Shown in pieces: positions 14,580 through 22,479 of a stretch of DNA of 23,387 nucleotides. The position numbers and the translations under genes were made by a program. Under the pieces are notes generated by a model. The model saw only the letters and a list, made by a program, of their open reading frames with translations. It was not told the origin of the DNA and made no database searches. Source of the DNA: Actinomycetes bacterium (GTDB taxonomy: Bacteria > Actinomycetota > Actinomycetes > Mycobacteriales > Mycobacteriaceae); contig JAEZKH010000054.1 in NCBI GenBank assembly GCA_023415515.1, positions 1 through 23,387 of the forward strand. Direction: 5' to 3'. Position 1 is the stretch's first letter; the number at the start of each line of letters is the position of its first letter.

Positions 14580-16034
14580 CTAAATTGTCGCATCCGTCAT
14601 CCGTTCGGGGGTGGTGCGTTCCCCTCGGCTCCTGCGGTCCCATTCCGCCATCACCTCGGCTGCGGTCGGCTTGCTGGCCAAGCTGCCGACGGCGAAAACC
14701 ACCAGTCCGGACGCCAGCCCGTAGTAGATCGGTTCGTTGGCGAAGATGTCGCCGATGACGATCATGGTGGCCAGTGTCACGACGGTGCCCACCGCCATCG
14801 CGGCAACGGCGCCGACGTTGGTGCCCCGCCGCCAGAACAGTCCGCCGAGGATCGGCACGAGCAGTCCGCCGACGAGAATGTCGTAAGCCACGGTCAGCGC
14901 GGCCACCACGTCCTGCAACAGACAGGCGATGACGATCATCATCATTCCGAACCCGGCCACGTACATTCGGTCGCTGCGGACGTGGTCGTGCTCGCTCCCC
15001 GACTCGATGTCGCGCTTGCGGATGCGGGCGACGATGTCCTGGCTGAACACCGTCGCGGTCGCGATCAGGGCGCCGCTCGAGGTGGACATCACGGCAGCCA
15101 GCGCCGCGGCCAGCACCAGGCCCGCCAGTATCGGCGGCAGTTGCATCTCGACGAACTCGGCGAATGCGTCGTCGCGCGCCTCGAGTGCGGGCAGCAGCAC
15201 CTTGGCCGCCATCCCGATCACCGCCCCCGCGACGGCATACAGCAGGCAGTAGACACCTGACGCGGTTCCTGCCCAGCGGGCCACCGCCGGACTGCGGGCG
15301 GTGAACACGCGCTGCCAGATGTCCTGGCCGATGAGGAGCCCGAAGGTGTAGATGACGAAATACGTGAGGATGGTTTCACCTCCGATGGCGGTCAGCGACG
15401 TTGCGTCCGCGGGCAATTTGTCTGAGAGGCCCGAGAGGCCGCCGGTCTTGTACAGCGCGACGGGCAGCAGGATGAAGAAGATGCCGATGGTCTTGATCAG
15501 GAACTGCACGAAATCGGTGAGGGTGATCGACCACATGCCGCCAAGCACGGAGTAGATGACCACGACGCTGCCGCCGAGGATGATCGCGAACACCCGGCTG
15601 ATGTCGAACAGGGCGCCGAAGATGGTCGCGTAGGCAATGGTCGAGGTGACCGACAGCATCAACGTGTAGCCGAACATCACGATCCCCGAGAGCACGGATG
15701 ATCCAGGGCCATAACGCAATTCGAGCATCTGGCTGACGGTGTAGACGCCGAGTCGCTGAATCCGGCCCGCGAAGAGCAGGCTCAGGAGCAGGATGCCGGT
15801 GCCGATCGCGAACACCAGCCACATGCCCGAGATCCCGTACTCGTAGCCCAGTCCGACGCCGCCGATGGTGGATGCGCCGCCGAGCACGATCGCCGCCATC
15901 GTGCCCGAGTAGAGCACCGGACCGAGCCGTCGTCCCGCCACCAGGAAGTCGGATTGCGTGGTGGCTCTGCGTTTACCCCAGAAGCCGAAGGCGATCATGC
16001 CGAGCAGGTAGATGATGACGACGGCGATATCCAT
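14580..16034 (-). CDS. Sodium/solute symporter (SSS family)
   Basis: Inner-membrane secondary transporter of 484 residues with about 13 hydrophobic helices. It starts MDIAVVIIYLLGMIAFGFWG. Family landmarks are DFLVAGRRLGP, the GGASTIGG segment in helix 2, YTVSQMLELRYGP, and LAAVMSTSSGALIATATVFSQDI, the region that in PutP-type carriers lines the sodium site. The C-terminal 35 residues are polar and cytoplasmic. It follows the TPP enzyme by 15 bases, with AAAGGA as ribosome binding site, so it is the last gene of an operon with a ureohydrolase and a decarboxylase-like enzyme. From that context it probably imports an arginine-derived or other guanidino compound; the sequence alone does not show the substrate. 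Confidence 0.9.
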   Translation of the reverse strand: MDIAVVIIYLLGMIAFGFWGKRRATTQSDFLVAGRRLGPVLYSGTMAAIVLGGASTIGGVGLGYEYGISGMWLVFAIGTGILLLSLLFAGRIQRLGVYTVSQMLELRYGPGSSVLSGIVMFGYTLMLSVTSTIAYATIFGALFDISRVFAIILGGSVVVIYSVLGGMWSITLTDFVQFLIKTIGIFFILLPVALYKTGGLSGLSDKLPADATSLTAIGGETILTYFVIYTFGLLIGQDIWQRVFTARSPAVARWAGTASGVYCLLYAVAGAVIGMAAKVLLPALEARDDAFAEFVEMQLPPILAGLVLAAALAAVMSTSSGALIATATVFSQDIVARIRKRDIESGSEHDHVRSDRMYVAGFGMMMIVIACLLQDVVAALTVAYDILVGGLLVPILGGLFWRRGTNVGAVAAMAVGTVVTLATMIVIGDIFANEPIYYGLASGLVVFAVGSLASKPTAAEVMAEWDRRSRGERTTPERMTDATI

Positions 16035-16049
16035 GGGCGTCAGGTCCTT

Positions 16050-17627
16050 TCAGCGGATGTCGAAGTGGATGACAGTCGGTCCGTCTGCGATGAGCGCGGC
16101 GTCGACGCGTTCCGTCAGATCGGTGGTCGTCGTGGTTCGGACACCGCGGGCACCCATCGCGACGGCGAGCGCCGCGAGGTCGGGGGTGCGGAGTTTCACG
16201 CCGATGGGAGGAATGCCGCGCGCCGCCTCCTGACCTTCGATCTCGCGGTATCCGCCGCTGTCGACGACGATCACCGGCACCGGAAGGTTCTGTTCGACAA
16301 GCGTTGTGAGTTCCTGAACCGAGAACATCAGCGCACCGTCGCCGAGCAGGACCGCAACAGGAGCGCCGGGCCGGCCGATGGCCGCTCCCAACCCGGCGGG
16401 CAGGCCGTAGCCCAAGGTCGCGAAACCCGGTGAGTAGCAGAACCGGCGCGGAGCAGGCATGTCGAAGAAATGCACCGAACCGAAGTAGGTGACCTGGGAG
16501 CTGTCGCCCGTGAGCGCCGCGTCCGTGGGCAACGCGGCACGGACCGCGGCGTTGATCTCGGCGTAGAGGCCCGCATCGGCCGCCGCCTCGTGACGGCACG
16601 CCGCTCGCAGCTCCGCCGCACGCCGTTCTCCCCCACCGGATTTCGCTGCAAGCGCGTCGAACAGCGCGCTCATGGTGGCCGCCGAATCGCCCAACAGGGT
16701 GTGATCGGCCGGGCAGTTCTTGTCCAGCTGATTCGGGTCGATGTCGCAGCGAATGACCGTTTGCCCGCGGATCTGGCCCTCCCAGAGGTCGGAGTCGCCA
16801 AGCTCGGTGCCGACGACCAGCAGCGCGTCGCTGTCCGCCGCCGCCTGCTGCAGTGCCCGCAGCCGGATCGACGCGCCCACCGAAAGCGGGTGCGCCTCGT
16901 CGACGGTGCCTTTGCCGTTGACCGTCGTGGCGACCGGCGCGCCCAGTGCCTCGGCCATGGCGGTCAGCTCGGTCTGCGCGTCGACGGCGCCGCCGCCGGT
17001 GATGATCAATGGTCTTTCGGCACCGGCGAGCACCTCCGCGGCGCGCCGGACGGCGTCGCGTTCGGCGACCGGCGGTGTGGCGGCCGCGGCGATCCGCGGC
17101 TCCCCCGTCCACGTCTGCTCCAGAACGTCGACGGGGATTTCGATGTGAACCGGCCGGGGGCGTCGTCCGGTGAACCCGCTGAACGCCTCGGTCACCGCCG
17201 ACGCGGCTTCGTCGGCCGATGTCACCCGTCGGCTCCATGCGACGAGCCGATCCATTGCGCCACTGGCGTTCTTGGCCTCGTGCAGCTGGCCGAGGTCGTA
17301 CCCCTCTGCGCCGGTGGGCATTCCGGACGACACCAGCAGCACGGGTTGGGATTCCGCATACGCGGTGGCGGCCGCGGTCATCGCATTGGTCAGGCCGGGG
17401 CCACTCGTCGTCACCACAACGCCCGGACGTCCGCTCACCCTCGCGTAGGCTTCGGCCGCGTACCCGGCCCCCTGCTCGTGGCGCGGCGTGACGGCCCGGA
17501 TACCGCTGGCTGAAAGGTGCCGGTACAGCTCGAGATTGTGCGTGCCGGGAATCCCGAACAGAGTGTCGACTCCGTGGGCGGCAAGGGTTTCCACGACTGC
17601 GGCGCCGCCATTTCGGTGATCGGTCAC
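16050..17627 (-). CDS. TPP-dependent enzyme of the acetolactate synthase/decarboxylase superfamily, possible 5-guanidino-2-oxopentanoate decarboxylase
   Basis: A 525-residue protein with the three-domain layout of thiamine diphosphate enzymes. The N-terminal PYR domain has the catalytic Glu51 in RHEQGAGYAAEAYAR and the loop TTSGPGLTNAMTA. A central domain follows (CDIDPNQLDKN). The C-terminal PP domain has the cofactor motif GDGALMF (429-431). The second half of that motif, normally NN, reads VVDSGGYREIE, with Asp456 where the metal-binding Asn is expected. The stretch ARGIPPIGVKLRTPDL resembles enzymes annotated as 5-guanidino-2-oxopentanoate decarboxylase (AruI). Together with the overlapping ureohydrolase gene (GTGA, four bases) this favours decarboxylation of a guanidino 2-oxo acid over acetolactate synthesis. 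No regulatory subunit is adjacent. Benzoylformate-type or other 2-oxo acid decarboxylase activity remains possible. Confidence 0.85.
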   Translation of the reverse strand: MTDHRNGGAAVVETLAAHGVDTLFGIPGTHNLELYRHLSASGIRAVTPRHEQGAGYAAEAYARVSGRPGVVVTTSGPGLTNAMTAAATAYAESQPVLLVSSGMPTGAEGYDLGQLHEAKNASGAMDRLVAWSRRVTSADEAASAVTEAFSGFTGRRPRPVHIEIPVDVLEQTWTGEPRIAAAATPPVAERDAVRRAAEVLAGAERPLIITGGGAVDAQTELTAMAEALGAPVATTVNGKGTVDEAHPLSVGASIRLRALQQAAADSDALLVVGTELGDSDLWEGQIRGQTVIRCDIDPNQLDKNCPADHTLLGDSAATMSALFDALAAKSGGGERRAAELRAACRHEAAADAGLYAEINAAVRAALPTDAALTGDSSQVTYFGSVHFFDMPAPRRFCYSPGFATLGYGLPAGLGAAIGRPGAPVAVLLGDGALMFSVQELTTLVEQNLPVPVIVVDSGGYREIEGQEAARGIPPIGVKLRTPDLAALAVAMGARGVRTTTTTDLTERVDAALIADGPTVIHFDIR

Positions 17628-18574
17628 GAAGAAGCCGCCAGTACCGAGAGAAGCTCGTAGGCGACGTGGGCGGCCGCGATCCCGGTGATCTCGGCGTGGT
17701 CGTAGGCCGGTGCGACCTCGACGATGTCGGCGCCGACCACATTGACGCCGACGAGGCTGCGCAGGCAGTGCAGAAGCTCGCGACTGGTCATCCCACCGGC
17801 TTCCGGGGTCCCGGTTCCCGGGGCGTGTGCCGGGTCGAGAACGTCGATGTCGATCGAGATGTAGACGGGTGCCGCACCGAGCCGTGCGCGCATCCGCTCG
17901 ATGACCGTCGCCAGGCCGTCGATCTGGAAGTCGTCGGAGCCGATCACCTGGAAGCCGAGCACCCGGTCGTCGGACAGATCGGTCGGTGCGTACAGCGGAC
18001 CCCGGATCCCCACGTGCAGGCAGTGTTCGGGGTCGAGCAGTCCCTCCTCGCTGGCCCGGCGGAACGGGGTGCCGTGGGTGAACGGGGCGCCGAAGTAGGT
18101 GTCCCACGTGTCCAGGTGGGCGTCGAAGTGCAGTACCGAGATCGGGCCGTGATCGCGATGCAGCGACCGCAGTAACGGCAGCGCAATGGTGTGATCGCCA
18201 CCGAGCGTGACCAACTTGGTTCCCCCGTCCCGCAATTCGTCGGAGGCGCGCTCGATGGTGGTGATGGCTTCGGCGATGTCGAACGGGTTCACCGCTATGT
18301 CACCGGCGTCGGCGACCTGTTGCACGGCGAAGGGTTCGACATCGAGGCGGGGGTGGTACGTGCGCAGCAGCTTGGATGCCGCGCGGATGTGTCCCGGGCC
18401 GAATCGGGCCCCGGGCCGGTAGGACACACCCGAGTCGAACGGGATCCCGACCACAGCGACGTCGGTGCGGGTCACCTGGTCGGTTCGAGGCAGGCGCGCG
18501 AACGTCGGCGGTCCCGCATAGCGCGGGACCTTGGTGGCATCGACGGGACCGATCGGCTGTTGTGACGGCGTCAT
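17624..18574 (-). CDS. Ureohydrolase of the agmatinase/guanidinobutyrase family
   Basis: A 316-residue binuclear-metal hydrolase that should release urea from a guanidino compound in the cytoplasm. All metal ligands are visible: His128 (GGDHTI), Asp151, His153 and Asp155 (DAHLDTWD), and Asp242 and Asp244 (SIDIDVLDPAHAPGTGTPE). The substrate-side loops read FGAPFTHGTPFRRASEEGLL and GIRGPLYAPTDL. As I recall them, these are closer to guanidinobutyrase and Streptomyces-type SpeB/proclavaminate amidinohydrolase relatives than to E. coli agmatinase, so the name agmatinase is not secure. The ATG at 18574 gives the usual family length; the open frame beyond it runs into the promoter region. First gene of the operon, overlapping the TPP gene, and divergent from the PucR regulator. 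Confidence 0.9.
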   Translation of the reverse strand: MTPSQQPIGPVDATKVPRYAGPPTFARLPRTDQVTRTDVAVVGIPFDSGVSYRPGARFGPGHIRAASKLLRTYHPRLDVEPFAVQQVADAGDIAVNPFDIAEAITTIERASDELRDGGTKLVTLGGDHTIALPLLRSLHRDHGPISVLHFDAHLDTWDTYFGAPFTHGTPFRRASEEGLLDPEHCLHVGIRGPLYAPTDLSDDRVLGFQVIGSDDFQIDGLATVIERMRARLGAAPVYISIDIDVLDPAHAPGTGTPEAGGMTSRELLHCLRSLVGVNVVGADIVEVAPAYDHAEITGIAAAHVAYELLSVLAASS

Positions 18575-18650
18575 GTGACCAGGGTTCCCGAGACCGCCGC
18601 CACAACGATATCGACAAAAAGTAGAAACCTGGACGTCCATATTCGACGAT
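18575..18650. promoter_or_regulatory. Divergent promoter region between ureohydrolase and pucR-like genes
   Basis: This 76-base gap must hold both promoters. It contains two perfect palindromes, CGATATCG (18606-18613) and TGGACGTCCA (18630-18639), and a looser inverted pair CCAGGGTT/AACCTGG. CGATAT recurs just before and over the PucR ATG. TACTTT and TATCGT on the minus strand both fit the mycobacterial -10 pattern for the ureohydrolase gene. These are plausible binding sites for the adjacent regulator; none is proven. Confidence 0.45.
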
Positions 18651-20165
18651 ATGGCCATGCTCACCATCACCGAGCTGCTGTCCGACCAGACGCTCGGGCT
18701 GCAGCTCGTGGCAGGCGCGTCCGAGATCGACAGGGAGATCGAGGCGGCCGCCGTCTCCGAACTCTCTCATCCCGGCCCGTGGTTGCAAGGAGGCGAGCTG
18801 CTGCTGACCATCGGGCTCCTGTTGCCGGAGAGCGTCGAGGGGTGCCGCGCCTACCTGACCGAACTCGACCGTGCGGGCGTGCATGCCGTCGGCTTGGGTC
18901 TCGGTGCCGAACTGCCGCATCAGCGTGCACCGCAACGGCTCATCGCCTCCGCCGACGCCGTCGGCATGCCGCTGTTGACGGTGCCCGACGGCGTGCCGTT
19001 CATCGCCGTGACCAAAGCGGTGTTCGCGTATCGGGCCAGGGCCGAGCGTGTGACGCTCGAGCGCACATTGCACACGCAGCGGGCACTGACCGCCGCCGCG
19101 GTCAGCCCGGGCGGCTTGATGGGCATCCTCGATGCGCACCGGGAGGCGACAGGCCGGGCCGGTGTCGTCGTCGACCAGTTGGGCCGGGTGCTCGCGCAGA
19201 CCGATCCCGACGGCGCACGCCTTGTCGAGCGGATGGCGGGGGCGCTGGCGTCCGTACGTGACCACGGGCTGTCCGCCGCGGCCGTCGACATCGGCGAAGG
19301 CCGCCGCCGCGAGGTCCATGCGCTGGGCGCCCAGCGGCTGAGGGCGTGGCTGCTCATCGATGGTCCCGCGGAACTGCCTGCGGCCGAACAAATCACCGGC
19401 GACCTGGTTTCGCTGCTCTCGTTGGAGCTGGAACGGCGACACGGACTCGACAGCGCGCAGCGCAGGCAACGCGCCCAGGTGCTGGACCGCCTGGCGAGAG
19501 GCACTGTCGACGACGCGGTCGCTGCTCGGTGGCTGGCGTCACTCGGTCTCGAGGACGCCGATCAGCGGGCCGCCGCGATCTCGGCACCCGACGACGCAGA
19601 GGACCTGGCCGCCGATCTGCTGAGCACCTTGCGTGACGCCCTGGTGCGGGTGGTGGGCACCGTCGTCGAGGTCGTGGCGCCGCTGGCCACCGATCTGCCG
19701 GGCGCGCTGGCGACGCTCGTCGGAGACCGTCCCGCGGGGATCGGCATCGGGGTGCGGCCGGGTGCGGTCGCCGTGTCACTGCGGCAGGCCCGCTCGGCGT
19801 TGCCCGCGAGCCGCATACAGGGCAGACATCTGCGCGCCGAGGACATCGCCAGCAGCCGCATGCTGCTCACCGCCGTCGGCAACGAGTCGCTTGCCGCCTT
19901 CACCGACGCCGTGCTCGGTCCGCTCGACGCCGCCGACCGGGCCGCCGACCTGCTGCGGGGGCTCACGGCATTCCTCGAACACAACGGCCATTGGGCCGCC
20001 GCCGCGAGCGCGCTGCGGGTGCACAGGCACACGATGCGCAACCGAATCGAAACCGTCGAGAAGCTCACCGGGCGGCGAATGGACTCGGCGCAGGACCGCC
20101 ACGAGTTGTGGCTCGCGCTTCGCGCCCGCGACATCACGACCCTTGCGACCGATCCCGCGAAGTAG
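18651..20165 (+). CDS. PucR-family transcriptional regulator
   Basis: A 504-residue regulator. Residues about 5-125 form the PucR N-terminal sensing domain (LTITELLSDQTLGLQLVAGA, GPWLQGGELLLTIG, GVHAVGLGLG). A degenerate GGDEF-like middle region follows. The C-terminal helix-turn-helix (about 430-495) includes LTAFLEHNGHWAAAASALRVHRHTMRNRIETVEKLTG, the pattern shared with CdaR and PucR. Family members commonly control purine, amino acid or urea-linked nitrogen catabolism, often from a divergent position. Its placement 76 bases from the ureohydrolase operon makes it the likely regulator of that operon, responding to the imported substrate or an intermediate. ATG codons at 18651 and 18657 are both possible starts. 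The stop codon TAG lies inside the predicted -10 element of the next gene. Confidence 0.9.
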   Translation: MAMLTITELLSDQTLGLQLVAGASEIDREIEAAAVSELSHPGPWLQGGELLLTIGLLLPESVEGCRAYLTELDRAGVHAVGLGLGAELPHQRAPQRLIASADAVGMPLLTVPDGVPFIAVTKAVFAYRARAERVTLERTLHTQRALTAAAVSPGGLMGILDAHREATGRAGVVVDQLGRVLAQTDPDGARLVERMAGALASVRDHGLSAAAVDIGEGRRREVHALGAQRLRAWLLIDGPAELPAAEQITGDLVSLLSLELERRHGLDSAQRRQRAQVLDRLARGTVDDAVAARWLASLGLEDADQRAAAISAPDDAEDLAADLLSTLRDALVRVVGTVVEVVAPLATDLPGALATLVGDRPAGIGIGVRPGAVAVSLRQARSALPASRIQGRHLRAEDIASSRMLLTAVGNESLAAFTDAVLGPLDAADRAADLLRGLTAFLEHNGHWAAAASALRVHRHTMRNRIETVEKLTGRRMDSAQDRHELWLALRARDITTLATDPAK

Positions 20166-20168
20166 GCT
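20163..20168 (+). promoter_or_regulatory. Predicted -10 element of the adenylate cyclase gene (leaderless type)
   Basis: TAGGCT fits TANNNT and is followed by six bases and the ATG at 20175, so the mRNA would begin at the start codon. Its TAG is the stop codon of the upstream PucR gene. There is no ribosome binding site. Confidence 0.55.
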
Positions 20169-20174
20169 TTCGCC

Positions 20175-21482
20175 ATGACGCGCGGAGCGCGGTCGGTCTG
20201 TATGCCTGAGCTGGCACTGAAGAGCGCGGTGCCGGCCCGGACGCAGCGCTACGCCGAAAGTGTGGCCAGCCGCTTCCGGATCCTCAAGGTCGCGGCATGG
20301 ATCGCTGCCGCGATCAGCGCGGCGTTCGGCGTCTTCCAACTGCTTCTCGGCGGCCCCGTCTGGTGGGTCGGGGTGCTCAACCTGGTCTTCGCCGCGATCT
20401 TCGTGGCGGTTCCGCTGCTGTACCGGTTCGGCGAGTTGATCGCACCGCTGACGTTTTTCGTATCCGCGTACGCGTCGGTCGGATTCATCTGCTACACGAT
20501 GGGCACGGGCTCTGGACTGCAGTTCTACTTCCTGGTTTCGGCGACGCTCGTGGTGCTCGTCTTCGGCATCGAGCGCATGGTGCTGGCATCGACGATCGTC
20601 GCGTTCGGCGTCGCGGCGACCATCGCCCTGGAAGTGCTGGTCCCCCACGACCGCGGCCTCGGCCCGCCCTGGACGCTGACCGTCGGCTTCGTCAGCTCGG
20701 TCATCGGATCGACCGTCATCGTGATGGCGACGATCTGGTACGCCATGCGCGAGGTGGACCGCGCCGAGAAGGCGATGGAGGCGGAATATCAGCGGTCCGA
20801 GGCGCTGCTGAGCAACATCCTGCCCGCGCCCATCGCCAAGCGGCTCAAGGATCCGGCACGCAACATCATCGCCGACAAGTACGACGATGCGTCGATCCTC
20901 TTCGCCGACATCGCCGGCTTCACCAAACGCGCCAGCGACACCGCACCCACCGACCTCGTCCGGTTCCTCGACACGCTCTACACCGACCTCGACGCGCTGG
21001 TCGACAGGCACGGTCTGGAGAAGATCAAGACAAGCGGCGACTCGTACATGGTGGTCAGCGGTGTGCCGAACCCCAGGGACGATCACGTCCAGGCCATCGC
21101 GTGTCTGGCCCTCGACATGGCGGAAGCCGTCGCGGGTTTCAAAGACCCCGACGGCCGCGCCGTCCCGCTGCGCATCGGATTGGCGACGGGACCCGTCGTG
21201 GCCGGGGTCGTCGGCGCCCGCAAATTCTTCTACGACGTCTGGGGCGACGCCGTCAACGTCGCATCCCGCATGGAGTCGACCGACGTGGAAGGGCGTATCC
21301 AGGTGCCGCAGGCCGTCTACGAGCGGCTGAAGTCCGACTACGTGCTCGAGAAGCGCGGCGTCGTCGACGTCAAGGGCAAGGGCCCGATGCAGACCTGGTA
21401 TCTCGTCGGCAGGCGCAACGGCGACACGTCACACACCGCCGAACTGGAGGTGGTCAGCGCTCCGTCAGCTCCGTCGGTTTGA
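20175..21482 (+). CDS. cya: Membrane-anchored class III adenylate cyclase, Rv1625c-like
   Basis: Makes cAMP from ATP at the inner face of the membrane. The 435 residues hold six hydrophobic helices (about 36-190), a short helical linker (MREVDRAEKAMEAEYQRSEALLSNILP) and one catalytic domain. The protein therefore must dimerise to form two active sites. All catalytic residues are visible with a constant offset of 11 from my memory of Rv1625c: metal ligands Asp245 (FADI) and Asp289 (SGDSYMVV), adenine-selecting Lys285 and Asp354 (YDVWGD), and transition-state residues Asn361 and Arg365 (NVASRM). The presence of Lys and Asp indicates ATP rather than GTP specificity. An in-frame ATG at 20202 is an alternative start, but the promoter geometry favours 20175. 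It overlaps the convergent SRPBCC gene by 29 bases. Confidence 0.95.
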   Translation: MTRGARSVCMPELALKSAVPARTQRYAESVASRFRILKVAAWIAAAISAAFGVFQLLLGGPVWWVGVLNLVFAAIFVAVPLLYRFGELIAPLTFFVSAYASVGFICYTMGTGSGLQFYFLVSATLVVLVFGIERMVLASTIVAFGVAATIALEVLVPHDRGLGPPWTLTVGFVSSVIGSTVIVMATIWYAMREVDRAEKAMEAEYQRSEALLSNILPAPIAKRLKDPARNIIADKYDDASILFADIAGFTKRASDTAPTDLVRFLDTLYTDLDALVDRHGLEKIKTSGDSYMVVSGVPNPRDDHVQAIACLALDMAEAVAGFKDPDGRAVPLRIGLATGPVVAGVVGARKFFYDVWGDAVNVASRMESTDVEGRIQVPQAVYERLKSDYVLEKRGVVDVKGKGPMQTWYLVGRRNGDTSHTAELEVVSAPSAPSV

Positions 21483-21903
21483 GCCGCTGAGCGATCGCGC
21501 CGAGTCGCCAGAGCGTCTCGCGGTTCCGCGGCCACGCCGCGAGGTCGCCCACCTTGCTCGGGACCAACGCTCCGATGCCGCTGACCGGGTACTCCTCCAT
21601 CGTCACCCGGCAACCGTCGGGAATGTCGCTGAGCCGCAGGACGACTCGGGCGCCGCCCAATTGACCCTTGGCGTGCAACACCAGCTTCTCCAGCGGCACG
21701 CTTTCCTCGACGACGGTCTCGTCGTTGACGACGAAGGGCCAGACGCCGATCGAGTGGCGGATGCTCGACCCGACCGAGGGCCAGTTCGGATCGACCGCGC
21801 GCATCCGACTATTGCCGACCACCCACTGCGAGTAGGTCCACCCGTCGGCCATCACGTCCCACACCTGCTGGCGGGACGCCGGAATGTCTCGTGTCACAGT
21901 CAC
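21454..21903 (-). CDS. SRPBCC (START/Bet v1-like) domain protein
   Basis: A protein of about 149 residues with one helix-grip ligand-binding domain. The family start is VTVTRDIPASRQQVWDVMADGWTYSQW, followed by beta strands such as GSSIRHSIG and VLRLSDIPDGCRVTMEEYPVSG, and a C-terminal helix NRETLWRLGAIAQRL. Such proteins bind lipids or other hydrophobic molecules; most have no known substrate. The start is uncertain: GTG at 21903 matches the usual domain beginning and lies 48 bases after the dps stop, while GTG at 21984 would add 27 residues and overlap dps. It follows dps on the same strand and may be co-transcribed. Its last 29 bases overlap the end of the cyclase gene. Confidence 0.8.
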   Translation of the reverse strand: MTVTRDIPASRQQVWDVMADGWTYSQWVVGNSRMRAVDPNWPSVGSSIRHSIGVWPFVVNDETVVEESVPLEKLVLHAKGQLGGARVVLRLSDIPDGCRVTMEEYPVSGIGALVPSKVGDLAAWPRNRETLWRLGAIAQRLKPTELTER

Positions 21904-21950
21904 CCGGGCGGTGTACCCCGAATACGTATTTGCGATGCCTCCGGCGATGG

Positions 21951-22436
21951 CTAGACCTTGCGGTTCTCCGATTTGATCAGCCACGCGAGCTTTTCCAGCC
22001 CGTCGATGAGCTGATGCAGGATGTCCGCGGTGCTCGGATCCTCGGCGTCGACGTCGTCATGCACGCTGCGCATGGTGTCGACGGTCGCGTAGACGCGCGC
22101 GACGATCAGATCGACGACGTCGGCGGTGCTGTGCTCGTAGGCCGGGAACTCGGGCAACGACGTGGCCCCGGCCACGGTATCCGAACGCCCGTCGGGGATG
22201 ACGTCCAACGAACGCATCCGTTCTGCAACGGTGTCGCTGGCCTCGCGGGCGAAGTCGACGAGTTCGTCGAGCTGAAGGTGAAGGTCGCGGAAGTTGGTGC
22301 CGACGACGTTCCAATGCGCCTGCTTGCCCTGCAGATGCAACTCGATGAGGTCCACCAGGACGCGCTGCAGATGGGCGCGCAGCTGACCGGATGCCTGGAA
22401 GTTCTGGATCTCTGCTTCGGTTCGACGTGTGCTCAT
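21951..22436 (-). CDS. dps: Dps-family ferritin-like DNA-protection protein (Dps2-like)
   Basis: A 161-residue ferritin-like protein expected to form a 12-subunit shell that oxidises and stores iron and protects DNA from oxidative damage. All five ferroxidase residues of E. coli Dps are present with a constant offset of 10: His41 and His53 (QAHWNVVGTNFRDLH), Asp57, Asp68 and Glu72 (ASDTVAERM). Length and gene neighbourhood fit Dps2 of M. smegmatis better than Dps1, which has a longer DNA-binding tail. The short N-terminus MSTRRTEAEI has only a few basic residues. The ATG has GGAGG 13 bases upstream, rather far, and GGGAAG closer. A palindrome overlies the promoter, implying metal- or peroxide-responsive control. 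Confidence 0.93.
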   Translation of the reverse strand: MSTRRTEAEIQNFQASGQLRAHLQRVLVDLIELHLQGKQAHWNVVGTNFRDLHLQLDELVDFAREASDTVAERMRSLDVIPDGRSDTVAGATSLPEFPAYEHSTADVVDLIVARVYATVDTMRSVHDDVDAEDPSTADILHQLIDGLEKLAWLIKSENRKV

Positions 22437-22454
22437 GTTCTTCCCAACGCCTCC

Positions 22455-22479
22455 TTAATCTTGAATGACTCCAGATTAA
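22455..22479. promoter_or_regulatory. Palindromic operator in the dps promoter, FurA-box-like
   Basis: On the plus strand the arms TTAATCTTGA and TCCAGATTAA are inverted repeats with 9 of 10 matches around a five-base centre. The site overlaps the predicted -10 element and lies before the ribosome binding site, so a bound protein would block initiation. The core TCTTGA-N5-TCCAGA resembles the mycobacterial FurA site upstream of furA-katG as I remember it (TCTTGACTGATTCCAGA). Confidence 0.55.

Noticed and set aside
20297..21490. Plus-strand frame of 397 codons overlapping the adenylate cyclase in another frame
   Set aside because: It is Arg-rich with no domain, while the overlapping frame encodes a complete cyclase with all catalytic residues.
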